64,000 nucleotides of DNA, from positions 54,828,501 to 54,892,500 of the forward strand of contig CP142452.1 in the NCBI GenBank assembly GCA_038049695.1. Direction: 5' to 3'. The notes beneath the pieces are model-generated. The model did not search any database. It worked only from the letters and a program-made list of their open reading frames with translations, and was not told where the DNA came from. Positions 12,036 through 21,282 of the stretch are shown in pieces. The position numbers and the translations under genes were made by a program. The stretch is from Cinnamomum chago. Lineage: Eukaryota > Streptophyta > Magnoliopsida > Laurales > Lauraceae. Positions within the stretch are counted from its first letter, which is position 1. Each line of letters opens with the position of its first letter.

Positions 12036-12487
12036 TAGGGCTGCACAGAACCGGACCGCAGACCGGACCGGACCGCAAAACCGGACCGGACCGGATTTGT
12101 GGTCTTTACAACACAAATCCGGTCCGGTCCGGACCGGATTTGAAAAACCGGTTAAATCCGGTCCGGTCCGGTCCAGACCTTTTAAAAACCGGTCCGGACC
12201 GGACCGGACCGGATTAATAATAAAAAAAAAATTATTTTTTTAATACAAAACTTTAAGTATATAAAATTCCTAAGTCAAATACCCTAGTGAAATCAAAGAT
12301 CTAGCTTCTTACATCTAGAAAAAGAGGTAGGAAATGGGCTGAAAATGAAAAAATAAAATAAAAACTTAAGGGAAAAAAAAAAACAAATGAAACCGGTCCG
12401 GACCACTTATAAGTGGTCCGGTCCGGTCCTCTCATTTAAGCCGGACCGGAAATCCGGTCCGACCGGATATCCGGTTGTGCAGCCCTA
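12036..12487. mobile_element. Non-autonomous hAT-type element (MITE), 452 bp
   Basis: The termini are inverted: TAGGGCTGCAC at 12036 and GTGCAGCCCTA ending at 12487. They are flanked by a perfect 8-bp duplication GTATCTTC (12028-12035 and 12488-12495), the TSD length typical of hAT transposons. Both subterminal regions (12050-12215 and 12390-12475) are packed with CCGGACCGGAC / GTCCGGTCCGG repeats in opposite orientation. The centre is AT-rich and non-coding, so mobilisation would need a transposase from elsewhere. Confidence 0.92.
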
Positions 12488-12495
12488 GTATCTTC

Positions 12496-13224
12496 CGAGT
12501 AGGAAAGCATCAGAGGGAAAAAATAGAATAAAGGACGATATTAAATGAGTTATCATGAATCAGGGAGAGATAAAAGTAAGTGTCCAAAATAGTTGTTGAA
12601 GAGGAACGAACCCAAAACCATAGTAATAAATATTTATAAAAGAAAATAAAAAAAATAAAAAACAGTCTCCAGGCAAATATGAAACCAAAAACATCTTTCA
12701 GGAGAGAATCTTGATGCATCCCAAATTGCAATCAGTTAATTCAATTTATGGAAAAACAAATATATCTCTTTTGCGCTCTAGATCAGTACAAGCAAACTCA
12801 TCTTTAACCATTTTTACCTAATATGACTGCTTATAACTGCAATAGATATCATACTAAAATATTATCCCTGAATACCATCATTTTTCGAACCCCAAATCAC
12901 TGTTTTTACCCCGATTCGATTTTACCTAATAATAACTTCTGTCAAGAAAAGAAATAGACAAAAGCCCCAAAAGAATCTACCCATAAAACGATTTAGAACT
13001 ACGGCTTGCAGAAAAGTGGAAAGGGTTATATCTTCTCCCGACTCTAATAACCCATCAGAGAATCAAGATATAGAACTGATTCAAAACTCAAACTCCTGCT
13101 TTGTAATAGTCAAATCTATGAACCACCATCATCACACAAACGAGAGGAACAAAAAAATAAAAAAAAATAAAAAAACTGTGCAAGTACATGGAGATCCTAT
13201 AACACTAATTCTACCATTTCTGCA
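12496..13224. other. Intergenic, 3' flank of the small host gene
   Basis: No coding feature is supported. The right part (about 12960-13224) would be the 3' untranslated region and downstream flank of the minus-strand gene at 13225-13479. It includes an A-rich stretch at 13148-13175 on the plus strand (U-rich in the transcript). Confidence 0.45.
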
Positions 13225-13479
13225 TCACCAAATTGTCTCCGAGTCACCGACTGAGACTGAGACGGCGGAGGGGGGACGACGACCGAGTGGGGACTGAGAG
13301 CGTGTGATCTCCCTCAAGACGGGTCTTAGAATTTGAGGCTCAGGTGTTGATGGATCCCTTATCTTCTCATCTTCTTGCTTGATCTTCCTTACTTGGCTAT
13401 GAATTGGGTAACCCAATTGTTTTTTCTCCATTTCTTTTGGTTCTCTGTAGCTGTTGTTGATGATCTTCTTTTGCTCCAT
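13225..13479 (-). CDS. Small conserved plant protein, UCP031279-like
   Basis: This is an 84-residue single-exon frame, with ATG at 13479 and TGA at 13225-13227. The protein is hydrophilic with no signal peptide or membrane segment. Its centre, YPIHSQVRKIKQEDEKI, followed by a Pro-rich DPSTPEPQ, a VLREITRSQSPLG segment and a C-terminal SVSVGDS, resembles the small angiosperm family UCP031279. Those proteins, as I recall, carry an IHSQV.KIKQE.EKI motif and a SRSPLG...ISVG tail. Function is unknown in that family as far as I recall. A TATA-like tract lies about 80-95 bp upstream on the same strand, consistent with a compact promoter. This is the only plausible intact host gene in the window. The family name comes from memory of its motif, so the gene call is firmer than the name. 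Confidence 0.62.
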   Translation of the reverse strand: MEQKKIINNSYREPKEMEKKQLGYPIHSQVRKIKQEDEKIRDPSTPEPQILRPVLREITRSQSPLGRRPPSAVSVSVGDSETIW

Positions 13480-13556
13480 ATGGAAGAATAATATAACACA
13501 TAAACATCACAGCAAATACACATTCAATTTCTTCCACATGAGACCCTTTTTATCTA

Positions 13557-13574
13557 TCTATATATATATATATG
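13557..13574 (-). promoter_or_regulatory. TATA-like tract upstream of the small gene
   Basis: A tatatatatatat run lies 80-95 bp upstream of the ATG at 13479 on the minus strand. It would put a start site near 13530-13545 and give a leader of roughly 50-65 bases. It could equally be a plain TA microsatellite. Confidence 0.4.
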
Positions 13575-13699
13575 GAAGGAGTGAAGGTTGGGTAGAGATC
13601 ATGATAACTATGTGTCTGGAGAGAGGAAATTGGTGGGAAACGGCTCTTCATGGATTGGTTTCAGACGGCTCTCTTGAACCGTTGTCAAAATTTTGAACG

Positions 13700-14759
13700 C
13701 GTACAATGCAATTCCCGTGGGTATCACCTAAATTACTATTTTGATACAAGTGGGGCCCACTGTTTCGTGCTCAATGCCATCATCTTTTTAGGCGTCTCTG
13801 CCGATGATGACATGTGAACGGTCAACGGCACAATAATCTCCTCCCACAATATACAATCTCGACCATGATACACATGTTGGGAATCATTAGATTAATTGTT
13901 TTGATCACTATAGCGTTGTGGATGACCTCTATGGTCATTGTGGTCCACCACAGTTGGGCCCACTTAAGTACTTGGATGGTTTAGAGAGAGTCCAGACCCT
14001 CTTTGAGACTTTTGACTAGAGAAAACCTAAGTTAAAAATGAGTAAAATTATTGAGCGGGTACTGATTAAAAATACAAGCACTCAAAATAAATTTCATTTC
14101 AATGGATGGTATGGGATTTTATAGAATTTTAACAGACCACAATCCTATCCACATCCATCAATCACTTCTTTTTTTTTCAATTTTATCAATGGTCGCGTCT
14201 TAGGATGTGACCAACTGAGTAAAATCTATTTGGAGAAGCCAACTGAGAGGTCGTTGGCCACACTCCGGAGTTCTGATTTCACCGAGTCAAAGCCTCGGAG
14301 GATGCGGAGTCGACAAGAAATTGTGGTCGAATAGACTTACACGCGGATTTCGGTAATTCTGCTCAACTTTCCGCCCTTTTCTGTGGAAGTAGTCCAGTTT
14401 CTAACGCTTTTATCTTCGTATTCGTTTTTCAAATTATATATTTCATATCCGGACTTCATCTTACTCTGAGAGAACTCTTTCCGACATTCTTAACTAAGGA
14501 CGCGTGGCAGTGTTAGCTTTTTTGGTATTTATCTGGCTGTGAAAAACTCATCTATGGATGATGTCATCTGTCTTATCTTAAGTGTAGATGAACGGTAAAA
14601 AATTAAATAGAAACTTGGATTACCCTCAATTTAATAACTTTAGTGGCAGATGAAAACTTTCAATCCGAATTTGAGTGACATAATCCCATAGCCCTCCTAT
14701 TGGATAGGCTAGTATAGTGGGTCCCTTGGACGCTCCCAAAGGATCGTCTTCTCTTCTTT
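13700..14759. other. Intergenic; no feature seen
   Basis: No open frame with recognisable content, no repeat boundary and no RNA gene was seen. It contains the upstream flank of the small minus-strand gene. Confidence 0.5.
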
Positions 14760-14990
14760 TCTTTCTCTAAAAGCAGCATAAAGTTTCCAATGTTTGGTAT
14801 CTATGTCATTGAATTCAAATTCATATTCTCTATTTTAAATAACTTATTGAATTCCTTATAAAGTGGATTAGGAGAAAGAGAGCCTCGAATTTCTTTCTCT
14901 AAAAGCAGCAGAAATTTCAACTGTTTGGTATCTATGTCATTGAATTCAAGTTCATATGCTCTATTTTAAATAACTCTAGCATAATAAATC
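14760..14990. repeat. Tandem repeat, about 120-bp unit, left side of the gag-only element
   Basis: There are two units. Each holds tctaaaagcagca followed by tttggtatctatgtcattga and an attctctattttaaataact block. Closely related units recur at 19505-19725, on the other side of the inserted retrotransposon. Confidence 0.75.
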
Positions 14991-15284
14991 TTGTTCAGCA
15001 CAGGTATAAATCTTTTATCCCATTATTTCAACTTTCTTTCTTGTATTAAAAAATATCTATAAACTGTAGAAAGAAAAGAAAAGAAAATAATAAAAGATTA
15101 TCATGAAAGTACATGTTTATGTAATCTATGAGCTAATGGGATAAAAAAGAAAGAGAAAAGATAAGAGTTGGAGAAAAAAGTGAATGGACTTCTGGATAGA
15201 AAGGGAGGTATTGTAGAAAATGAGTGTAACTTTCAAAAGTGGAATAGTTGGAGGAGACGTGGGTGGTGGTTTCAAAGTAGTTGG

Positions 15285-15826
15285 TGATGGGCCAGGCCCA
15301 AATGACTCGATCCGCAGTGACGAGTTAGGCCAGAACGGCTCGGTCCACTATAGCAGGTCAAGACCAACTGACCCAAGTCCATGATAAGCCCGGGTCGTCA
15401 TCGGCCGGATTCGGATCCACTAAAGGACAAAGTCAGCGCACGTCGTTCCGTCTACCTGCTCTTACTAGTTCCCGCGGAGGATATCTTATCTCCTCATCTG
15501 TTGAGGACAGTTCGGAAGACTCCACCAGACTGGAGCGTACATCATTGGAGATCCCTGGAGAATCTCCCCACCCGTTGGAGAAAGAGTATAAAAGGAGGAG
15601 TCCTATCAAAGGAAAGGGATCTCTCGAATTCTACACCTCATTATTGTAGTTGACTACTTTGTAATCTCCTCCCCAGAGCAATAAAGCAATCATTTAAAGT
15701 GGACGTAGGTCATACTGACCAAACCACTATAAATCCCCTCTTTCTTTCTCTCTCTCTCCATCCATTTTTCCATTAATTATTTATCACTTGACCGGTGGTG
15801 CCCGAAACCATTTTTTGGCATCATCA
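15285..15826 (+). repeat. 5' LTR of gag-only element, with promoter and poly(A) signal
   Basis: It contains a strong TATA box, TATAAAAGG (15587-15595), and a canonical AATAAA (15680-15685) about 90 bp downstream, so R is short. A pyrimidine-rich tract (tctttctttctctctctctc) follows near 15740-15760. The U5 end is ccattttttggcatcatca. Confidence 0.93.
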
Positions 15827-15829
15827 GTT

Positions 15830-15846
15830 TGGCGCCGTCTGTGGGA
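15830..15846 (+). other. Primer-binding-site-like sequence
   Basis: TGGCGCCGTCTGTGGGA begins three bases after the 5' LTR end. The TGGCGCC core is the usual start of the primer site in Athila/Tat-type plant elements. The matching tRNA was not identified. Confidence 0.7.
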
Positions 15847-15876
15847 ACGAAAAGAATTCCTTTTTTTCAAAAAGCC

Positions 15877-17238
15877 ATGCCGATCACCAGGTCAACAAGG
15901 CGACAAGATGGTAACCCCTCGCGCGAGGGCGAGGGTAATCCTCCACCGACCAATCCTGCACCAAATGCTCCCGCTCCCTCTCCCCAGCAGATGCTGGAGA
16001 CCATGCAGCAGTTGGTAACTCAAAACCAACAAATACTGCAGCTCATGCTGGCGAGTCAGGGAGGAGCGCTGGGTGCAGGACCGCAAGAAGCACCACTCTC
16101 GGAGCAACTGGTAGCTCCACGCAGAGGGGCACCTCACCCGGGCGCCCGTCCACACGATGCCCGGGGCCGAGGCGCCAACCGAGGCCGCCATCACCTGGGC
16201 GCCCAACCCCCGGGCGCCCAGGGTCGAGGACTGCAGCTGGGCGCCCAGACCCAGGGCGCCCATCCTCATGGCGCCCTGGGCGCCCTGGGCGCCCGTCATC
16301 ATGATGCCCACGCCCATGGGACATCTGCTGGAGCTCCGCTGGTCGTCCCACACGGAAGACTACTGGTTGATCCTGAAGGCCGCGCTCATCTCGACGTACC
16401 CCCTCCCCCGGGCAGGTCGAATCGCGGTGGACTTCCACCTCCTCCCTCTGCTTCCAATCATGAGGATCCTAATTTCCAGGAGATGGGAAGTGAAAATTAC
16501 AGCTTGGAAGACGAGAGCCAGTTCCAAGGTCAATCCAGAGAAGCTCCCAACCTTTGGGATGAGAAGTTCAAAAAGATGCAAAATCAGATTGGCAAGGTCT
16601 TCAATGCCATAAAGGCACAGGTACCAGAATCCATTGACTACCTGGTGCAACGAACAGACACACCGTTCAAACCCTCCGTGGCGAACTACCCACTCCCCAA
16701 AAAATTCAAAATGCCGACCATGGAGACCTTTGATGGAACCAAGGACCCGCTGGATCACTTGGAAACTTATAAAACTCTAATGCAACTCCACAACATCTCT
16801 GATGAGATCATGTGTAGAGCATTTCCAACCACCCTAAAGGGCTCCGCACGGCAATGGTTCTCCAGTCTGACCCCAGCCTCCATCTCCACCTTTGCAGAGC
16901 TAAGCAAGTCCTTCGTGTCGCACTTCATTGGAGGACGCCGCCCCCAGAAGCCTGCCGCCCACCTGCTCAGCATAAAACAGGACCGAGATGAGAGTCTGAG
17001 GAGTTACCTCACTCGTTTTAACGAGGAGGTCCTCCAAGTCGAGGAGCCCAATGACAAAGTCGCCATGACCGCCTTTCTGGGAGGCCTCCGTTCATCCAGA
17101 TTCCTCTTTTCAGTAATTAAGCGACCACCAAAGAGCATGCCAGAACTATTGGCAAAAGCTCAAAAATATATGAACGCTGAGGAAATCAACAGGTCTAGGC
17201 GAGGTGAATCATCTCGTGGATCGCCCAAAAAAGCGTGA
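15877..17238 (+). CDS. Ty3/gypsy Gag polyprotein (gag-only element)
   Basis: This is a 453-residue protein. The ATG at 15877 (MPITRSTRRQDG) is the first in frame after the primer site; the frame is open upstream to about 15829 but has no earlier ATG. Residues about 30-55 are Gln-rich. Residues about 60-200 are a low-complexity Gly/Ala/His/Pro/Arg stretch created by repeated GGGCGCCC DNA motifs (LGAQ, GAHPHGA, GARHHDA). From about 277 to 438 lies the conserved retrotransposon Gag (capsid) domain, with FKMPTMETFDGTKDP at its start, then the GSARQWFSSL and SIKQDRDESLRSYLTRFNEE blocks, ending in AKAQKYMNAEE. No zinc knuckle and no protease follow. The stop at 17236-17238 lies inside the first unit of a 78-bp tandem repeat. 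The capsid region is intact, so it may assemble particles using pol from a related element. Confidence 0.9.
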   Translation: MPITRSTRRQDGNPSREGEGNPPPTNPAPNAPAPSPQQMLETMQQLVTQNQQILQLMLASQGGALGAGPQEAPLSEQLVAPRRGAPHPGARPHDARGRGANRGRHHLGAQPPGAQGRGLQLGAQTQGAHPHGALGALGARHHDAHAHGTSAGAPLVVPHGRLLVDPEGRAHLDVPPPPGRSNRGGLPPPPSASNHEDPNFQEMGSENYSLEDESQFQGQSREAPNLWDEKFKKMQNQIGKVFNAIKAQVPESIDYLVQRTDTPFKPSVANYPLPKKFKMPTMETFDGTKDPLDHLETYKTLMQLHNISDEIMCRAFPTTLKGSARQWFSSLTPASISTFAELSKSFVSHFIGGRRPQKPAAHLLSIKQDRDESLRSYLTRFNEEVLQVEEPNDKVAMTAFLGGLRSSRFLFSVIKRPPKSMPELLAKAQKYMNAEEINRSRRGESSRGSPKKA

Positions 17239-17717
17239 CCTGCCTCTGCACTGTTTTCAAATAGGCAGCCTATCTCCAGCTTAGCGGCTCTCTCGCGGGT
17301 CGTAAAAAAAGCTTGGCCTACCTCTGCACTGTTCTCAAACAGGCAGCCTATCTCCAGCTTAGCGGCTCTCTCGCGGGTCGCCAAAAAAGCTTGGCCTACC
17401 TCTGCACTGTTCTCAAACAGGCAGCCTATCTCCAGCTTAGCAGCTCTCTCACGGGTCGCCAAAAAAGCTTAGCCTACCTCTACTCTGTTCTGAAACAAGT
17501 AGCCTTTCTCCAGCTTAGCAGCTCTTTCCTGGGGCGCCAAAAGCACGGTCTCAAGCTCTCTCACGAGCAATCCCCAGACTCTGTTTTTGCTCTCACGCAA
17601 GCAGTCTACTTCATTCACCAGATCATCTGCAACTCGAGGACTACGTTGAATTAGCGTACCCAGTTGTCTGACCGCCCAGATGAGCCAAATGAGCCAAATG
17701 ACCGCCTGGATCAGCAT
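17160..17717 (-). pseudogene. Antisense ORF remnant (coiled-coil type), one in-frame stop
   Basis: On the minus strand a single frame runs from ATG at 17717 to a stop at 17160-17162, broken once by TAA at 17469-17471. In the other repeat units that codon is CAA (Gln), so one C-to-T change accounts for the break. The N-terminal part (VADDLVNEVDCLRESKNRV, then LLVRELETVLL) looks amphipathic and coiled-coil-like. It is followed by 26-residue repeats containing RERAAKLEIGCLFENSAE. Tat-lineage gypsy elements are known to carry an extra ORF, often antisense, between pol and the 3' LTR, and this position fits. Alternatively it is a chance frame kept open by the repeats. Confidence 0.5.
17226..17537 (+). 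repeat. 78-bp tandem repeat, four units
   Basis: The units start near 17226, 17304, 17382 and 17460. Each carries cctacctctgcactgttct, a ggcagcctatctccagctta block and ctctctcgcgggtcgcc. The middle two are nearly identical and the last is the most diverged. The unit is exactly 26 codons long, so all copies stay in frame on the antisense strand. Confidence 0.88.
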
Positions 17718-18148
17718 CCCTTGGTGCCTGATGGACTAGAGTAGCCTGCTCACCCATGTGCTCGAACACATTGGCACACAGCAGCTTGGCGCCCAGTCCC
17801 TCCTCTGCGTAGACCGCGGGCACCACCCGTCCAGGAGCATGAGCACCTCGGGCGCCCAGCACCTTGGCTGCCCAGCACCCGGGCGCCCAGCACCTCGGGC
17901 GCCCACCAGCAGCCCTTGGGCGCCCAGCACCCCTTGGGCGCCCACCAGCAGCTCGCCCAGGCTGCCTCGTCGTCCGTGCCAGGGGCGCCCCAGCCTCGCC
18001 AACCAGCACGCCGCCCGCCTAGCTCATCCCCACGCTCGCCACGGCCACGGGCGCCTGCTCTCCCTGCTCGCCCACATGGGTGCGTGCCTCGCCCGCAGTG
18101 GGGGCGCCCCAGCCTTGCTCGCCCACCTGGGTACGTGCTCGCCCACAC

Positions 18149-18179
<31 letters not shown>

Positions 18180-18846
18180 AGGAGGCAGCTCGCCCACTCC
18201 AGCAATAGGGCTGGCTGGGCGCCCAGCAGCCACATGGGCGCCCGTTGCCGTGGTTCGTCCACGTGATCGCCGACCAACAGAAAAAAAAAAAAAAAAAAAA
18301 AAATATCAATCACTTGGGCGCCCCTTCCAAGTGCTGGGCGCCCATCTTGTGTTGGGCGTCCCTGCCACCACCAATAAAAAAAAAAAGTGCATGGTGCTTA
18401 TGTTGGATAGTTAAGGAAATGACACATGTCAATATGGTATTAAATAATGTGCAAAAGCTCTTACACTTCTGATCACATCAATCATGTGCATGTAAGCATT
18501 GTTTGGCACCATTTATACTTGATAGTTGAAAAAATAAGAAACAAATATGCTCGCCCAAACAGCTCCTCGCCCGCTCCCCGCGCGCGCTCCTCGCCAGTGC
18601 TCCGCGCCCGTGCCTCCCGAGTGCCAAGCAGCACCCTGGGCACCCATTTCCTCCATGCTCCTCGCCCAGGCTAGGCGCCAAGCTCCTTCGGCTCCTCGCC
18701 AGCACCCCCAGTGCTCTCCGCGCCCGTGCCCTGGCTGGCGCCCCTGCCCGGGTTCAGTGTTCAGAAAATCTACAAATTGTTTGGCATGAAGAAGTTTGGA
18801 TTTTACTAATGTCTCCCTTTCAAAGCCTTCTTTGACGCGAGACATT

Positions 18847-18856
18847 GAGGGGCAAA
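18847..18856 (+). other. Polypurine tract of gag-only element
   Basis: gaggggcaaa directly precedes the TG of the 3' LTR at 18857. Confidence 0.75.
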
Positions 18857-19398
18857 TGATGGGCCAGGCCCAAATGACTCGATCCGCAGTGACGAGTTAG
18901 GCCAGAACGGCTCGGTCCACTATAGCAGGTCAAGACCAACTGACCCAAGTCCATGATAAGCCCGGGTCGTCATCGGCCGGATTCGGATCCACTAAAGGAC
19001 AAAGTCAGCGCACGTCGTTCCGTCTACCTGCTCTTACTAGTTCCCGCGGAGGATATCTTATCTCCTCATCTGTTGAGGACAGTTCGGAAGACTCCACCAG
19101 ACTGGAGCGTACATCATTGGAGATCCCTGGAGAATCTCCCCACCCGTTGGAGAAAGAGTATAAAAGGAGGAGTCCTATCAAAGGAAAGGGATCTCTCGAA
19201 TTCTACACCTCATTATTGTAGTTGACTACTTTGTAATCTCCTCCCCAGAGCAATAAAGCAATCATTTAAAGTGGACGTAGGTCATACTGACCGAACCACT
19301 ATAAATCCCCTCTTTCTTTCTCTCTCTCTCCATCCATTTTTCCATTAATTATTTATCACTTGACCGGTGGTGCCCGAAACCATTTTTTGGCATCATCA
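18857..19398 (+). repeat. 3' LTR of gag-only element
   Basis: It is the same length as the 5' LTR and identical except G at 19293 where the 5' copy has A. TATAAAAGG is at 19159-19167 and AATAAA at 19252-19257. Confidence 0.93.
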
Positions 19399-19504
19399 GT
19401 TGGTATGAGATAAGTGCGGAGAAAACTGAAAATATTTTTAAAAAGAGTAACTTACTTTTAAAATTGTAACCGATGGTCAAAATCCAACCCAAAACCTCCT
19501 AGCT

Positions 19505-19725
19505 TAATATGGTATAATTGAATTCCTTATAAATTGAATTTGGAGAAAGATTGGGCCTCGAGTTTCTTTCTCTAAAAGCAGCAGAAAGTTTCCACTGTTT
19601 GGTATCTATGTCATTGAATTCAAATCCATATCCTCTATTTTAAATAACTCATTGAATTCCTTATAAATTGGATTTGGAGAAAGATTGGGCCTCGAATTCC
19701 TTATAAAGTAGAGGCCTGAGCTCTT
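19505..19725. repeat. Tandem repeat, right-hand counterpart of 14760-14990
   Basis: Units with gaattccttataaattg, a ggagaaagattgggcctcga segment and the tttggtatctatgtcattga block repeat the pattern left of the gag-only element. The two arrays therefore belonged to one locus or were duplicated before the insertion. Confidence 0.7.
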
Positions 19726-20120
19726 AAGTCTAGCTTATATCATGTATTGACAGTCCCACCCACGACCTGTTTTAGATGAGCGCCTCTCCTAATCAAGCCT
19801 CATGGAGTATTTTATTAAGACTTGGACTCAGATTCAGGCTTTAAAAATTCCTATGGTGCAACATCTACCCACGTTTAATCATTTTTTTATATTTTGAATC
19901 ACAAGCTCCCGTGAATTGGAAAAACCCTAAATGTTATATTATTCTAGACGTTACTTAATATTGGACTTCATGAGAAGAAAAAAGTTGTAAGGTCCATAGC
20001 GAACTTTGATGACTTTGAACTAAGGAATAGGAAGATTTGATTTAGCCTCAAATCTCACATCTACTAATAAATTTTGATGAGTTTTTGTAGTCAAGTCCAA
20101 ATTGGGTGGTTACATGACTT
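19726..20120. other. Intergenic; no feature seen
   Basis: No open frame, repeat boundary or RNA gene is supported. Confidence 0.5.
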
Positions 20121-20123
20121 AAA

Positions 20124-20328
20124 CACTACACCAAAAATCGGAAATTGGAACGGAAAAGCGTTCCTAATCCTTCCGTTCCTAATCCGTTAAAGTGTTCCAA
20201 TTTCCGTTCCAATTTGGATTAGGAACGGTTGGTACAAAATTGGAACGGAAATTGGAACACTTTAACGGATTAGGAACGGAAGGATTAGGAACGCTTTTCC
20301 GTTCCAATTTCCGATTTTTGGTGTAGTG
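20124..20328. mobile_element. CACTA-type foldback MITE, 205 bp
   Basis: It begins CACTACACCAAAAATCGG and ends with the exact complement CCGATTTTTGGTGTAGTG. The 3-bp flank AAA is duplicated on both sides (20121-20123, 20329-20331), as expected for CACTA elements. Almost the whole element is one inverted repeat: the two arms carry aattggaacggaaaagcgtt and its complement, with a short loop near 20220-20240. A transcript would form a long hairpin. Confidence 0.92.
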
Positions 20329-20331
20329 AAA

Positions 20332-20406
20332 GATTATGAATTTTATTTTTTTTATCCAACTCAAGGGGGCTAGGGCCCAAGAGAGACCCAAGTCAAGGGG
20401 GCTAGG

Positions 20407-20447
<41 letters not shown>

Positions 20448-20771
20448 AAGGTAGCCCACTCAAATGGAAAGGAGGTCCGCAAAAGTAGAAATAAATGACA
20501 TACTAAAAAGCCCATGTGGTCCGGTTGTTCTGGAACTTGTTTTGTGAGGACTCACATGTAAATCCTACGCTTCTAATCCCGTGTTTTAGTACGACCTCCG
20601 AAGGCACCAATTTTACAATTATTACAATTCAACCCACCTGGCCTTTAAATGATGTAAAACAATTTCTCTATCTGATGGGTTCCATTGTTTTCTCTGTCAC
20701 CTTTTCCTGAGGAAGTTTTTATTGGAAGTAAATGTGACATTGTGACACAAGGAACAACTTTTAGAAAGGCT
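20332..20771. other. Intergenic with TA microsatellite
   Basis: A TA dinucleotide run spans 20410-20444. A short repeated phrase (caagggggctagggc) occurs on its left at about 20363 and 20394. Nothing else is supported. Confidence 0.6.
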
Positions 20772-20779
20772 ATTACGAG

Positions 20780-21282
20780 TAGGGTTGCAAACGGAATGGT
20801 TCCGAATCAAAATCATAGTGGACCCGGACCCGTTTCTAAATAACAGTTCTGATTTCAAATCTGGTTTTGACTCGGAACATGTTTTATAGGTTCCAGACCC
20901 GATTCCGATAGGAAAACTTGGACCTGGTTTCGGAACCGGGTCCACCTAGAAGACTGTAATTTAGTTCAAAAATCATATCTAATTTCTCTTTATTCTAAAT
21001 TTTTCTTAAAATAAGCATATCATTCAGCTAATAACAGTCCATCAAGTCTACTACCTCTAATATTGTACATAAAAAATGTCAAAAAAATTGATTTTAAGGT
21101 ACAATTTGAAATATCAAAGGCTCATATGCCGGGTCCTGTGTCCACGGATCAGAACTTAGATGGACCCGGATCCAAACCCATTTATCAATCGGAACCTAAA
21201 TTAGGTTCCGGAACCAGACCCGGTTTTTTACGAGTTGGAACTTCCGGATAATCGAAGAATCGAATATCTGTTTGCAACCCTA
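20780..21282. mobile_element. Non-autonomous hAT-type element, 503 bp
   Basis: The terminal inverted repeats are TAGGGTTGCAAAC at the left and GTTTGCAACCCTA at the right (with one extra T before it). They are flanked by a perfect 8-bp TSD, ATTACGAG (20772-20779, 21283-21290). Both subterminal regions carry GGTTCCG / GGACCCGG / CGGAACC type motifs in opposing orientation. The interior is AT-rich and non-coding. Its termini are unlike the hAT element at 12036-12487, so it is a separate family. Confidence 0.92.

Larger units (their letters stand above)
16140..18360 (+). repeat. Dispersed GGGCGCCC palindromes in gag and 3' region
   Basis: More than fifteen copies of the self-complementary GGGCGCCC core, usually within TGGGCGCCCA, occur in two blocks: about 16140-16330, inside gag, and about 17830-18350, in the non-coding 3' interior. 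The second block is interspersed with gctcgccc words and with A-homopolymers of about 29 (18149-18177) and 23 (18281-18303) bases. Because the motif is palindromic, both strands keep long open frames through these blocks. The many overlapping frames here are by-products, not genes. Confidence 0.85.
15285..19398 (+). mobile_element. Complete gag-only Ty3/gypsy element (TR-GAG-like), 4.1 kb
   Basis: The 542-bp LTRs at 15285-15826 and 18857-19398 both begin TGATGGGCCAGGCCC and end TTGGCATCATCA. They differ at one position by eye (A at 15721, G at 19293). A perfect 5-bp TSD, GTTGG, flanks the element (15280-15284, 19399-19403). A TGGCGCCGTCTGTGGGA primer-site-like sequence follows the 5' LTR and a polypurine tract precedes the 3' LTR. 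The 3,030-bp interior encodes a full-length Gag but no protease, RT, RNase H or integrase, so the element is non-autonomous. The Gag type and TGGCGCC primer region fit the Athila/Tat branch of plant gypsy elements (inference). The near-identical LTRs mean the insertion is recent and a helper element was recently active. Confidence 0.95.

Noticed and set aside
15892-16758. Four overlapping long frames on both strands across the gag region (131-153 codons)
   Set aside because: They exist because the palindromic GGGCGCCC repeats keep several frames open. Only the plus-strand frame at 15877-17238 has a conserved Gag domain.
17641-18845. Many Gly/Arg/Ala-rich frames on both strands (up to 218 codons)
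   Set aside because: They are low-complexity translations of GGGCGCCC words and A-homopolymers, with no domain or start context.
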